DNA from: JAEUQQ01 sp963697285
GTDB lineage: Bacteria; Acidobacteriota; Vicinamibacteria; Vicinamibacterales; JAFNAJ01
Assembly (NCBI GenBank): GCA_963697285.1
Contig: CAVONI010000008.1
Location: 124,001-188,000 of the forward strand
Direction of reading: 5' to 3'
Length of the DNA stretch: 64,000 nt
Every line of letters begins with the position of its first letter. Within the stretch, counting starts at the first letter, position 1. The notes below the pieces were generated by a model, which saw only the letters and a program-made list of their open reading frames with translations, was not told the DNA's origin and did no database searches. Shown piece by piece: positions 27,752-37,009 of this stretch. A program made the translations under genes and the position numbers.

Positions 27752-29197
27752 ATGTCTCTCGTCACACGAACTGTCGCCCTCGTGCTCGCCTTCGCGTCGC
27801 TCGTCACGGCGCAGACGCCACCCGACCGCTCCGTCGCCCCGCCGCCCGGTGCTCCCCCGGCGCTCACGTTGCCGGCCATTGCGCGGCGTACGCTGACCAA
27901 CGGCCTGCAGGTCTGGGTCGTCGAACAGCATGAAGTCCCTGTCGTGCACCTCAGCCTCGTGATGCGGGCCGGCGCGACCGGCGACCCCGCCGCCAAGGCG
28001 GGAGTCGCCAGCCTGATGGCCAGCCTGATGACCGAGGGCGCCGGATCGCGCGATGCCCTTGCCCTGGCCGACGCGATCGACGTGCTCGGTGCGAGCATCA
28101 CGGCCGCGGCCGCCTGGGACGCGACGAAAGTCGCCCTGCACGTGCCGGTGGCGCGCCTGGCCGACGCCTTGCCGCTGATGGCCGACGTGGCGCTGCGGCC
28201 GACGTTTGCCACGGCCGATCTCGAGCGCGTGCGCACGGAGTTGCTGACGTCGTTCATCGCGCAGCGCGATGCACCACCCGCCGTGGCCACCCGGGCGTTC
28301 GCGCACGTGGTCTTCGGCCCGCAGCACCGCTACGGCACCAGCGTCGCGGGCACGACGCCCACCGTCAAGGCCATCACGGTGCAGGACCTGAAGGACGCGC
28401 ACGCCCGCATCGTCCACCCCGGCCAGGCGGTGCTGATCGTGGTCGGTGACGTGACGGCCGATGCCGTCGTGCCGAAACTGGAGCAGGCGTTCGGCGCGTG
28501 GAAGGGTGCGGGCTCGGCGCCGCAGGCCGTGACCGTGCCCGCGGCGCCTCCGTCGGCGCCTCGCGAGATCGTCCTCGTCGACAAGCCGGGGTCTGCGCAG
28601 TCGCAGATCCGAATCGGCGCCGTGGGCGTCGGACGCGCGACGCCCGACCACGCCGCGATCGAGGTGATGAACACGATCCTGGGCGGATCGTTCACGTCGC
28701 GCCTCAACACCAACCTGCGCGAGGTGCACGGCTACGCGTATGGTGCGAACTCGCGCTTCGACATGCGCCGCGTGCAGGGCGCGTTCGTCGCGGGCGCGAG
28801 CGTGCAGACCGACAAGACCAGCGAGTCGGTGCAGGAGTTCTTCAACGAGTTCAGGCGCATGCTCGCGCCGACGCCGGCCGACGACCTGGCCAAGGCGAAG
28901 AACTACGTCGCGCTGGGCTACCCGTCGGAGTTCGAAACCACGCGCGACATCGCGGGCCAGCTCGAGGAGTTGTTCGTCTACAGCCTGCCCGACGACGAGC
29001 CGGCGACGTTCGTGCCGAGGGTGAGCGCGCTCACGACGGCCGACATCGATGCGGCGGCGAAGAAGTACATCACGCCGACCAGGTTCGTGGTGGTGGTGGT
29101 CGGCGATCGCGCTGCGGTCGAGCCCGGCCTGAAAGCGCTCAACATCGGCGCCGTCCGCGTCGTGAGCCTCGACGAGGTGATGGGCGAGACGCGATAG
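27752..29197 (+). CDS. M16 peptidase-like partner subunit (no zinc motif)
   Basis: 481 aa with a signal peptide ending LVTAQTPPDR. M16 fold blocks are present (LTNGLQVWVVEQHEVPVVHL, DVTADAVVPKLEQAF, SFTSRLNTNLREVHGYAYGA), but the HxxEH region reads AGVASLMASLMTEGAG, so it cannot bind zinc. It begins two bases after the stop of the active M16 gene and is certainly co-transcribed. By analogy with processing-peptidase alpha/beta pairs it supplies the other half of the substrate chamber. Confidence 0.92.
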   Translation: MSLVTRTVALVLAFASLVTAQTPPDRSVAPPPGAPPALTLPAIARRTLTNGLQVWVVEQHEVPVVHLSLVMRAGATGDPAAKAGVASLMASLMTEGAGSRDALALADAIDVLGASITAAAAWDATKVALHVPVARLADALPLMADVALRPTFATADLERVRTELLTSFIAQRDAPPAVATRAFAHVVFGPQHRYGTSVAGTTPTVKAITVQDLKDAHARIVHPGQAVLIVVGDVTADAVVPKLEQAFGAWKGAGSAPQAVTVPAAPPSAPREIVLVDKPGSAQSQIRIGAVGVGRATPDHAAIEVMNTILGGSFTSRLNTNLREVHGYAYGANSRFDMRRVQGAFVAGASVQTDKTSESVQEFFNEFRRMLAPTPADDLAKAKNYVALGYPSEFETTRDIAGQLEELFVYSLPDDEPATFVPRVSALTTADIDAAAKKYITPTRFVVVVVGDRAAVEPGLKALNIGAVRVVSLDEVMGETR

Positions 29198-29228
29198 GAA
29201 ACGCGCGAGCCTTCCGGGGATTGGCGGA

Positions 29229-29234
29229 GTAGAA
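29229..29234 (+). promoter_or_regulatory. -10 box TAGAAT upstream of S9 peptidase
   Basis: TAGAAT lies 25 bases before the ATG at 29260. CTGGAGGG at 29247-29254 is a good Shine-Dalgarno sequence, in contrast to the leaderless genes nearby. Confidence 0.5.
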
Positions 29235-29259
29235 TCCGCCGATCCCTGGAGGGTCATTC

Positions 29260-31689
29260 ATGCGCCACTGTCGCGTCATCATCGCGTTCACGACTGCCCT
29301 TTTCCTCGCCTCGTCCTCGGCTGCGCAGGACACGCAACCCGCCGTCGACGTCCTCTACAAGGTCCCGCCGGCCGACATCGTCGCGGATTCTCGACGCGCC
29401 ACCCATCCCCGCGGCGCTCACCAGCCCGAGGGGCGACCTGATCGTCCTGGTCGAGCGCAGCAGCATGCCACCGATCGCCGAACTGGCCCAGCCGATGCTG
29501 CGCCTGGCCGGCGTCCGCGTGAACCCGGCGACGAACGGCCAGCACCGCACGCCGGGCATCACCGGGTACACGATCAAACGACTCGCCGGCGGCGCCGACA
29601 CCCGCCTCACGGTGCCGGGGGCGGTGAGCCTGGGCACCCTGGGCTTCTCGCCAGACGGTGCACGCTTCGCCTTCACGGCCATCCACGGCGACCGCGTGGA
29701 ACTGTGGCTTGCCGACCTCGCATCGGCCAGGGCCACGGTGGTCGGCGGCGTGCGACTCAATGCGATCCTCTCGGATGGGTGCTCGTGGTACGACGACAGC
29801 CGGGCACTGCTCTGCACGACCGTGCCGTCGGCGCGAGGTGCCGTGCCCGTGGCGGCCGCCACGCCGCTCGGACCGAACGTGCAGGAGACGAGCGGCAACG
29901 CTGCACCCGTCGCGACGTACCAGGACCTGCTGACCAACGCGCACGACGAGGCCCTCTTCGCCTACTACGGACGGACGCAACTCGCGCGCGTCGACGCCGC
30001 CACGCGTGCGGTGACCGCCATCGGCGCCCCGGCGCTGATCGCCGGCGCCACGCCGTCGCCCGACGGGGCCTACATCCTGGTGCAGCAGATCAAGCGGCCG
30101 TTTTCGCGACTCGTCACGTGGGACGACTTCCCGACGTCATATGACGTCTGGACACGCGACGGCGCACAGGTGCGCAACCTGGTGGATCGGCCCATGGCCG
30201 ACACCGTCCCGATCAACGGGGTCGTCACCGGGCCGCGCGCCTTCCGATGGAATCCCACCGCTGCCGGCAACGCTGGCGTGGGCCGAGGCGCTCGACAACG
30301 GCGATCCCAGGGTGAGCGTTCCGCAACGCGACAAGGTCGTCGCGCTGGCGGCGCCGTTCACGGCGCAGCCGGTCGAGATCCTGCGCACCGAGTTCCGGTT
30401 CACGAACGCGTCGTGGACCGAGCGCGGCACCATGCTGGCCACCGAGTCGGATCGGCGGACGCGTCGCGTGCGCACGTGGGCGGCCGACGGGACCTCGGCC
30501 CCGCGCGTGCTCTTCGATCGCAGCAGCCAGGATCGGTACGCGGATCCCGGCCAGCCGGTGCGCCGGCCAGGCAGCGACGCCATCCTGCAGACGGACGACG
30601 ACATCTACCTGTCGGGCAACGGCGCGTCGCCGGATGGCGATCGGCCGTTCCTCGATCGCCTGTCGCTGGCAACGGGCACCAAAACGCGCGTGTTCCACTC
30701 GGCCGAGAAGGCATACGAGCAGTTCGTCGCGCTGCTCGACGAGCGCGGCACGCGGCTCCTCATCAGGCGCGAGACGCCGACGGAGGCCCCGAACTACTTC
30801 GTCCGTGACGTTGCCGCGTCGAGGCAGGCGGCGACTCACCGCGTTTGCCGATCCGGCACCGGAGATGCGCAAGGTCACGAAGCAGATGATCGCCTACGAG
30901 CGTCCCGACGGCGTGAAGCTGTCGGCCACGCTGTACCTGCCGCCCGGCTACCAGCCCGGCACGCGCGTGCCCATGCTCATGTGGGCGTATCCGCGCGAGT
31001 TCACCGACGTGCGCACGGCCAGCCAGGTCACCGGGTCTCCGCATCGCTTCACGACCATCAGCGGCGCGTCGCACCTGCTGCTGCTCACGCAGGGGTACGC
31101 CATCCTCGACGATCCGACCATGGCGATCGTCGGACCCGGCGAGACGGCGAACGACACCTACGTCGAGCAGCTCGTGGCGAGCGCGAAGGCGGCGGTCGAC
31201 AAGGTGGTGGCGATGGGCGTCGCCGATCCCGACCGCATCGGCGTGGGCGGGCACAGCTACGGCGCCTTCATGACGGCCAACCTGCTGGCGCATTCCGACC
31301 TGTTCCGCGCGGGCATCGCGCGCAGCGGCGCGTACAACCGCACGCTCACGCCGTTCGGCTTCCAGAGCGAGACGCGCACGTACTGGGAGGTGCCGGAGAT
31401 CTACGCGCGGATGTCACCGTTCACCTTCGCCAACAAGGTCAAGGAGCCCGTGCTGCTGATCCACGGCCAGGCCGACAACAACAGCGGGACGTTCCCGATC
31501 CAGTCGGAGCGCTTCTACATGGCGCTCAAGGGCCACGGCGCGACGGTGCGCTACGTGACGCTGCCGCACGAGGCGCACGGCTACGCCGCGCGCGAGTCGG
31601 TGCTGCACACGGTGGCCGAGATGCTCGACTGGATGGACATGTACGTGAAGAACGCGAAACCGCGGACGCCAGGCACGGCGGGGATGTAG
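29260..31689 (+). CDS. S9 family prolyl oligopeptidase-type peptidase, three frame breaks
   Basis: A secreted serine peptidase of about 808 aa reassembled across three single-base insertions. The signal peptide ends ASSSAAQDTQPAVD. An extra G near 29385 separates PPADIVA from ILDAPPIPAALTSPRGD. An extra base near 30262 precedes LPATLAWAEALDNGDP. A third near 30830 precedes RRLTAFADPAPEM. The N-terminal part is a beta-propeller (LGFSPDGARFAFTAI). The C-terminal alpha/beta hydrolase has the triad Ser in GGHSYGAFM, Asp in IHGQADNNSG and His in LPHEAHGY. It resembles the S9D glutamyl endopeptidase branch. All domains are preserved, so the breaks are probably sequencing errors. Confidence 0.87.
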
Positions 31690-31744
31690 AACGCGCACGT
31701 GCAACGCGGCACGGATCGCCGTCACCCGACGGGATCCGTGCCGC

Positions 31745-31805
31745 GCCGGCCCTTCGACTCGCCCTTCGATCTGCCCTTCGACTCGCCCTTCGGGCTCGCT
31801 CAGGA
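31745..31805. repeat. CCCTTCGACTCG tandem repeat between convergent genes
   Basis: Four units of the form GCCCTTCGAYYTG or CCCTTCGACTCG in a row, ending CTCGCTCAGGAC. It separates the S9 peptidase and pilX stop codons. The same word array with a CTCGCTCAGGG end lies between pcnB and serC (5931-5967). Confidence 0.6.
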
Positions 31806-31820
31806 CAGATGCTGCGGGGC

Positions 31821-34436
31821 TTACTGGGTGGGCCGCAGCATCTGGCGGAAGGTGAGCGTGTTGATGTCGCGGAACATCGGCGTCCGCGGCGGCAGGAGCG
31901 CCGGCGTGATGAACTCCGTCTCGAACACCGCCGCGCGACCCGGGGGCGAGTACACGTTGCTGCCGGAGCAGCACTTCCAGGTGCCCACGCCCTGCCGGCT
32001 GGTGTACAGGCTCACCATCGACCCCCGGTAGTTGAACGTCGCCGCATTCCAGTTCTCGAGGAAGCGCATGAAGTTGTGCGCGCCGCCGTCAGACCCGAAG
32101 TTCTCGGCGTCGTACGACGTGACGTTGACCGGGCGCGGGAAGTTGAGGCCCTTGCCCGAGATCACGCCCATCCGGTACCACGTCGTGTCGGCGTCGCGGC
32201 CCGCGTGCCCGTGCGGCGAGTTGAACGAGTTGTTGTCGTTCCACAGCCGTGACAGCAGGGTGACCGCATCGGCGATGATCGCGGCAGAACGGTGTGCGTC
32301 ACCGGTCGCGCCGAAGCCGCCAGATGCACACAACTGTGTCGGCGTGCCGCACGCGTTGAAGTTCCCCTGGACGTACACCGGGTTCTCCGATGCCACGGTC
32401 AGGCCCTGCAGTCCGTTCGACGGCAACTGCCCGAGCCCGCCGTTGACCAGCTTCAGCGCCCGGCGGAAGAACACCGCGCGGTTCGCTCGCGCGACGCCCT
32501 TGTTCACGCGGCTCGTGTGCACGTTGACCGACGAGTTGATCGGGCTCAGGCTGCCGTACGGGGCAGTGCCGTTCGGCGCGACGACCGTATACGTGATGCG
32601 AGGCGTGTTGCCATACGTCTGCAGCGCGTTGTCGCCGTTGACGTCCTCGCCGGTGTTGAGGGCGCCGTTCGGCGTGCTCGCGCTGTCGGTGTTGACGAAG
32701 TCTTCCCACCCGTACTCGCCCGTCTCGACGTTCGTCGCGTTCTTGTTGTTGCGACGATCCGAGAAGTAGACCGCGTAGCCGGTGACGTCCTGCGACGTAG
32801 GCGCCCGTGGTGCCGATCGGCCGGTGATCCAGCGCTTGTAGTTGTTAACGTCGAACTCGACGTAGTACATCACCCCACCGAGCAACATCGTCGTGTCGCT
32901 CGTGAGCGTGCTGTTCTCGCGCCGCAGCCCCTCGCGCGCGTCGTAGAGGCTCGTCGGCCAGAAGTCGGTCGAGGGGGCCGTCTGTCGCCGCACTTCCGCA
33001 CGGCGCGCTCGTGGCTGGCGCGTCCTTGGTACGCTGCAGGCGGATGATGGCGTTCGGGTGCGGGTCCGTGGTGCACGTGCCCGGGTTCGAGATGTTCCGG
33101 CCCGTGATGCCGAGCGCGAGGATTTCCTTCGTGACGTCTGACCACGCGCCCGGTCGTCCTGCTTGTTGACCAGGATGAACCCGCCCAGCAGGGGCGTGCC
33201 TGCCGCAGAACGGTAGCCGTTGGTGGCGCTGCCCGTGGACGCGGCCAGCGGCCAGCTCCCGGCGGTCGCCGGCAACGCCGCAGCCTCGAGCGACACGGGC
33301 GTCCCGACGGCACCCGGCAGCGCCGTCAACTCCGCGGCCGTGTCAGACAGCAGGATGCGCAGCGAGGCGAGGTGGTAGAACCGCTGGCCCGCCAGCGACT
33401 CGGGATCCGGGTTCGCGGGGTTCGGACGCCTGATGATGTCGATGGCTGACGCCTCGTCGCTCACCAGCGGCAGGTCGAGCCGCTGCGCCCCGGTCAGCCC
33501 GTTCTTGATGTAGCCGTTGTAGATGCCGACCGACAGGTTCGTCCAGTTGGGATTCGCTGCCGACCCGACATTGCCGGTGAGACTGCCTTCGTTCGAGGCC
33601 AGGTTGCGGCACGACGCGTTGGCGGCGGTTGGCGCCGCGGGACACCCCGCCGCCTTCGCCATCCGGATGGTGCCGGTGTAGGAGGCGGCCGACCGCCCGT
33701 TTGCGAAGTGCGTCCGGATGATCTCGTTGACGGCCGACACGCGGTCGGCCAGGGTGAGGGTGGCCCCTGATGCGGCGGCAAGGAAGATGTTCGCGTTGCT
33801 GTGCACGCGCCCACCAAAGGAGAAGTTGTCGCCCGCGTGGAACGACAGGTTGTTCTCGGAAAAGATCCCGAACTGGAAGACGGGCACGGCAACGGTCTGC
33901 ACCTCGCGGCGCATCCGGACTTCTGCCGCGCCGCCGAGCATGCTGCCTCCGGTGGCCTGTGCGGTCACCGTGATCTGGTAGGGCGTGATCAGGCCGGTCA
34001 GGCCCTGGAGCGGCCCGTTGGAGATCGGCGCGACGACGACGGTCCCCGGCGTGATCGTGTAGCCGCTGCCACCACCGGGCGCGACGAACTGGAACCCCGG
34101 CAGGTCAGGTGGTTCATCGGAGAGCGCCGCCACCTGTTCTGCCGATGGGCTGAAGTTGCCACCGGTGAACATCGCGCCGACGTCGGCGGTGAGCTTCTCG
34201 AGGCCTGCGTGCGCGGCAGCGTAGGCCTGTGTCTGGTCACGGTTCACGCCGCTGGCCTGCTGGTCGGCCGCGATGACGGCGTAGAAGCCGACCAGCAGCG
34301 CCGACATCAGCATCATCACCATCAGCGTCGACAGCAGGGCCATGCCCGCCTCGCGACTCCGTGCTGCGCACACGCGTCGTCGTGACGACACGCGGCGCAA
34401 CCGCCTCGACTCTCGCTCGCTCGTCATCTTGCTCAC
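31821..34436 (-). CDS. pilX: Large PilX-like minor pilin / adhesin, two compensating frame breaks
   Basis: About 870 aa from a GTG at 34436 (an ATG lies three codons later). A basic leader is followed by a prepilin cleavage context REAG-MALLSTLMVMML and a 22-residue hydrophobic helix; position 5 is Ser, not Glu, as in some PilX/GspK-like pilins. The rest is a long exported region rich in Ser, Asn and Thr, with Cys pairs (GSWKCCSG-like; ACGTPTQLCASGG). Between about 32990 and 33150 the frame is shifted: VNKQDD should continue RGAWSDVTKEILALG and RLQRTKDAPATSAP, and is restored before TDFWPTSLYDAREG. It abuts pilW, whose stop is the next codon. It is far longer than proteobacterial PilX (about 200 aa). 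Confidence 0.75.
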   Translation of the reverse strand: MSKMTSERESRRLRRVSSRRRVCAARSREAGMALLSTLMVMMLMSALLVGFYAVIAADQQASGVNRDQTQAYAAAHAGLEKLTADVGAMFTGGNFSPSAEQVAALSDEPPDLPGFQFVAPGGGSGYTITPGTVVVAPISNGPLQGLTGLITPYQITVTAQATGGSMLGGAAEVRMRREVQTVAVPVFQFGIFSENNLSFHAGDNFSFGGRVHSNANIFLAAASGATLTLADRVSAVNEIIRTHFANGRSAASYTGTIRMAKAAGCPAAPTAANASCRNLASNEGSLTGNVGSAANPNWTNLSVGIYNGYIKNGLTGAQRLDLPLVSDEASAIDIIRRPNPANPDPESLAGQRFYHLASLRILLSDTAAELTALPGAVGTPVSLEAAALPATAGSWPLAASTGSATNGYRSAAGTPLLGGFILVNKQDDRARGQTSRRKSSRSASRAGTSRTRARAPRTRTRTPSSACSVPRTRQPRARRAEVRRQTAPSTDFWPTSLYDAREGLRRENSTLTSDTTMLLGGVMYYVEFDVNNYKRWITGRSAPRAPTSQDVTGYAVYFSDRRNNKNATNVETGEYGWEDFVNTDSASTPNGALNTGEDVNGDNALQTYGNTPRITYTVVAPNGTAPYGSLSPINSSVNVHTSRVNKGVARANRAVFFRRALKLVNGGLGQLPSNGLQGLTVASENPVYVQGNFNACGTPTQLCASGGFGATGDAHRSAAIIADAVTLLSRLWNDNNSFNSPHGHAGRDADTTWYRMGVISGKGLNFPRPVNVTSYDAENFGSDGGAHNFMRFLENWNAATFNYRGSMVSLYTSRQGVGTWKCCSGSNVYSPPGRAAVFETEFITPALLPPRTPMFRDINTLTFRQMLRPTQ

Positions 34437-35573
34437 CTACCGGTAACGATCGACCAGCGCCAGGCTGCGCAGGCTGACCTGTGTGTTCAGGGTGTTGCGG
34501 AAGAACCGGCCGGTCTGCGAGAAGGGCTGCCTCGACCGGCCCGCGACGAACAGGTTGACCTTTCGCACCTGGTTGGGCGAGCACGCGCTCGGGTCGCACG
34601 CGCCGCTCGTGGTCAGGTCGGTGGCGTCCATGCGCACGTTCGACAGGGTGGCCGTCGTCCCGTCCACGAGGTCGTAGGTGAACTGCAGGTTCTCGAGCCC
34701 GAAGGCCACCGTTCGCCGGCGCTGCGCGATGTCGACGCCCGCCGCTCCGAGATTCATGTGGCGCACCAGGCGAGGCACCGCGGCATCAATGGACGTGTCG
34801 AGGTAGTAGGAGATCATGCGGATCCGGCTGGCGCGCGGACCCGTCGCGCCCGTGGCCCCCGCCGGCGCAGTCGCATGCAGTTGGTCGAATGTGCCCGTCA
34901 GCGCCAGCGTGGCGTCGTACTGGTTCAGGTTCATCGGGTCGCCTTCGGCAAACGTGACCGTCTGCGCCCCGTCGACGGCTGTCACGTACAGGAGGGTGCT
35001 GCCCGTGCCCTTCGTCAGCATGATCAGGTCGCCGACGCGGATGTCGTCGGGACCGCCGTTGCTGATGTCGATGGCGTTGGCGGTCGGTGGCGAGGCGAAC
35101 GTGACCGTCCTCGCGTTGATGTTGATGGCGCTGAGCACCGCCTGATCGACCGACGAATCCGCAGCGATGATCGTGATGGCGTCGGTGGCGACGCCGTCGA
35201 TGACGGGACCACAGCCCGGTCCCGGTGTCACGGCCGACAGTTCGGTCGTGCCGGCCGGCCACTGCGTGCACGCGCTCCCCGCCGGGCGCGGGCGCTGGAT
35301 CAGCAGGGCGCCGACGCCGTTCGGCACCTCGACGACGCGGCCCGTCGGCAGTCCCTGGCCGACCTGGATGAGGTCACGGACCATGAGGTCGACCCCGACG
35401 CGCAGGTTGTTGTTCATGCCGGTGACGCTCTTGGCCGTCTCGTTGGAGCGATACGCGTTGCTCAGCGCCGTCAGGGTCACGCCCATGATGACGACCACGA
35501 CGGCCATCGCCACGAGCAGTTCAACCAGGCTGAAGCCGGCATCCGACCTGCGGGGAGATGCTTGTGAAGACAT
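34437..35573 (-). CDS. pilW: PilW-type minor pilin
   Basis: 378 aa. Prepilin leader MSSQASPRRSDAG then FSLVELLVAMAVVVVIMG, with Gly at -1 and Glu at +5 for PilD processing and N-methylation. The C-terminal pilin domain contains paired cysteines (SGACDPSACSPNQ) and a Gly/Thr-rich linker (APAGATGATGPRA). As a minor pilin it should prime type IV pilus assembly with pilV, fimT and pilX. Its stop codon touches the pilX start codon, and it begins six bases after pilV. Confidence 0.85.
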   Translation of the reverse strand: MSSQASPRRSDAGFSLVELLVAMAVVVVIMGVTLTALSNAYRSNETAKSVTGMNNNLRVGVDLMVRDLIQVGQGLPTGRVVEVPNGVGALLIQRPRPAGSACTQWPAGTTELSAVTPGPGCGPVIDGVATDAITIIAADSSVDQAVLSAININARTVTFASPPTANAIDISNGGPDDIRVGDLIMLTKGTGSTLLYVTAVDGAQTVTFAEGDPMNLNQYDATLALTGTFDQLHATAPAGATGATGPRASRIRMISYYLDTSIDAAVPRLVRHMNLGAAGVDIAQRRRTVAFGLENLQFTYDLVDGTTATLSNVRMDATDLTTSGACDPSACSPNQVRKVNLFVAGRSRQPFSQTGRFFRNTLNTQVSLRSLALVDRYR

Positions 35574-35579
35574 GACTGT

Positions 35580-36170
35580 CTACGAGAACGCCGAAATGAA
35601 CGTACGGAGCGTGTAGGTCCGCTGCTGTGAACCCACGCTGTAGGTAATCGTGACCACCACCTCGCGCAGGTCGGGATTGGCGGGATTCAGTTCGAGGATC
35701 TGGATTTCGCGCTGGAAGTTCGTCAGCGGGGTGGACTCGTCGTCGTCGTCGCCCATCACGCCGTTCGGACCTGGGCTGATCTGATGCTCGAGGCCCGCGG
35801 CTTCGTCGTCGGCCGTGTTGATGAGGCCGTCCGCGCCCGACGCATTCAGCGACTGCACGCCGTCGAGGAACATCCCGCCGTCGCTCACGTTGCGGATCTC
35901 GCTCCACTCGATCGTCCGCGTGTCGCGCGCGCTGTGCACGCTCTCGACGGCCTCGCGGGCCTTCTCGCGCGCAATGAGGTTGGCTGACGAGGTCGACATG
36001 TGCTGCATGCCGACGTAGAAGGCCTGCGCGAGGCCCATGAGCCCAACGCTCAGGATGGTCATCGCGATGAGCGCCTCGACCAGCGTGAAGCCCGCGTCAC
36101 GACGGGGCGGCGGGGGCGTGTTCGCCAGGAGAGGGCATCCCGGGAGCCGCGTCGGCACTAGTCGTTCCAT
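35580..36170 (-). CDS. pilV: PilV-type minor pilin
   Basis: 196 aa from the ATG at 36170 (MERLVPTRLPGCP). The prepilin site is RRDAG-FTLVEALIAMTILSVG with Glu at +5. The mature domain includes ESVHSARDTRTIEWSEI and an acidic stretch GDDDDE. The start overlaps the end of fimT by 13 bases, showing tight translational coupling. It precedes pilW by six bases. Confidence 0.82.
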   Translation of the reverse strand: MERLVPTRLPGCPLLANTPPPPRRDAGFTLVEALIAMTILSVGLMGLAQAFYVGMQHMSTSSANLIAREKAREAVESVHSARDTRTIEWSEIRNVSDGGMFLDGVQSLNASGADGLINTADDEAAGLEHQISPGPNGVMGDDDDESTPLTNFQREIQILELNPANPDLREVVVTITYSVGSQQRTYTLRTFISAFS

Positions 36171-36772
36171 TGGACACCGTTCCACCGCCACTCCCGGATC
36201 AGCGCTGTGGCACCGAAGACCGTGACGGCACGCAGGGTGAGTGGCTCGCTTTCCCGGCCAATGAACACGCTGCCATTCACCGGGTCGCCGTTCTCGTCCA
36301 CGAACTCGCCTTCGCTGGTGAAGGACGTCGTGGTGGCGCCGCCGAACGTCGTCGCGGCGTCGTTGCCGAAGGCATCCGGCGTGTCGGGCACGTCGTCGAA
36401 CAACCGGAATCCGACGCCTGCCTCGAGGATGTACGTGTTCAGCACCGTGGTGCCCGGGCCGGGGACGTTCACGCGCTCGATGACCACCTGGTTGGGATCG
36501 ACGAATGAGACACGGATCGTCCGGCGCTGGCTGATGGCTTGTTCCCGCGACGTCTGCAGGACCGACTGGAGGGCTGCGGCGCTGCTGTCGGCCTGGGCGG
36601 CGAGCCGCGCGAACGGCGTGACGAGCACCGCGATCGCGGCGGTGACGCCGATGATGGCAACGACGAGGAGGACCTCGATGAAGCTGAAGCCTCGTTCGCG
36701 TCTTCGTCGGACAACGTTGGGGCGGTTCAAGGGGACACTCCTCACGAAGGGCTCGTGGGAGGTCACGGGCAA
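36158..36772 (-). CDS. fimT: FimT/GspH-type minor pseudopilin
   Basis: About 204 aa, first gene of the pilin operon. The prepilin site is RRERG-FSFIEVLLVVAIIGV with Glu at +5. A helix-then-beta GspH domain follows (LQSVLQTSREQAISQRRT, FVDPNQVVIERV). The start is uncertain: the longest frame begins with TTG at 36772, and a GTG two codons later (36766) is also possible. The order fimT-pilV-pilW-pilX matches known minor-pilin operons, but no pilY1 gene follows. Confidence 0.8.
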   Translation of the reverse strand: MPVTSHEPFVRSVPLNRPNVVRRRRERGFSFIEVLLVVAIIGVTAAIAVLVTPFARLAAQADSSAAALQSVLQTSREQAISQRRTIRVSFVDPNQVVIERVNVPGPGTTVLNTYILEAGVGFRLFDDVPDTPDAFGNDAATTFGGATTTSFTSEGEFVDENGDPVNGSVFIGRESEPLTLRAVTVFGATALIREWRWNGVQWND

Positions 36773-36904
36773 GAGTTGTTCCCGATCCCGTGCGCTCGCA
36801 ACGCCCGAGGGATCAGGGCCTTTCGGCGAAATGGCGGTTCGAGTTCGGCGTCGCGACGATCACGAACCTGCGAAGGCGATCACGTTTACGTGATCGATGC
36901 AGGA

Positions 36905-36999
36905 GGGGTCACATCTTTCTTTATCGCATTTTTCAAGCTCTGGCCCCTGTCCTCGAGGGGTCAGGTCTTGAGAAAAGCAGCAATGAAAGACGTGACCCC
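36905..36999. mobile_element. REP/MITE-like element with terminal inverted repeats
   Basis: GGGGTCACATCTTTC (36905-36919) is inverted as GAAAGACGTGACCCC (36985-36999), matching at 14 of 15 positions. Between them lie GGCCCCTGTCCTCGAGGGG and a second GGGGTCAGGTCTTGAG start, so the element looks like two joined REP units. The low-GC interior (CTTTATCGCATTTTTCAAG) contrasts with the host sequence. GGGGTCAGGTCTT-type ends are known around REP-associated tyrosine transposases, which suggests mobilisation in trans. No transposase gene is present. It lies upstream of the pilin operon and next to the end of a hydrolase gene. Confidence 0.65.
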
Positions 37000-37009
37000 T
37001 TTTGACTGG

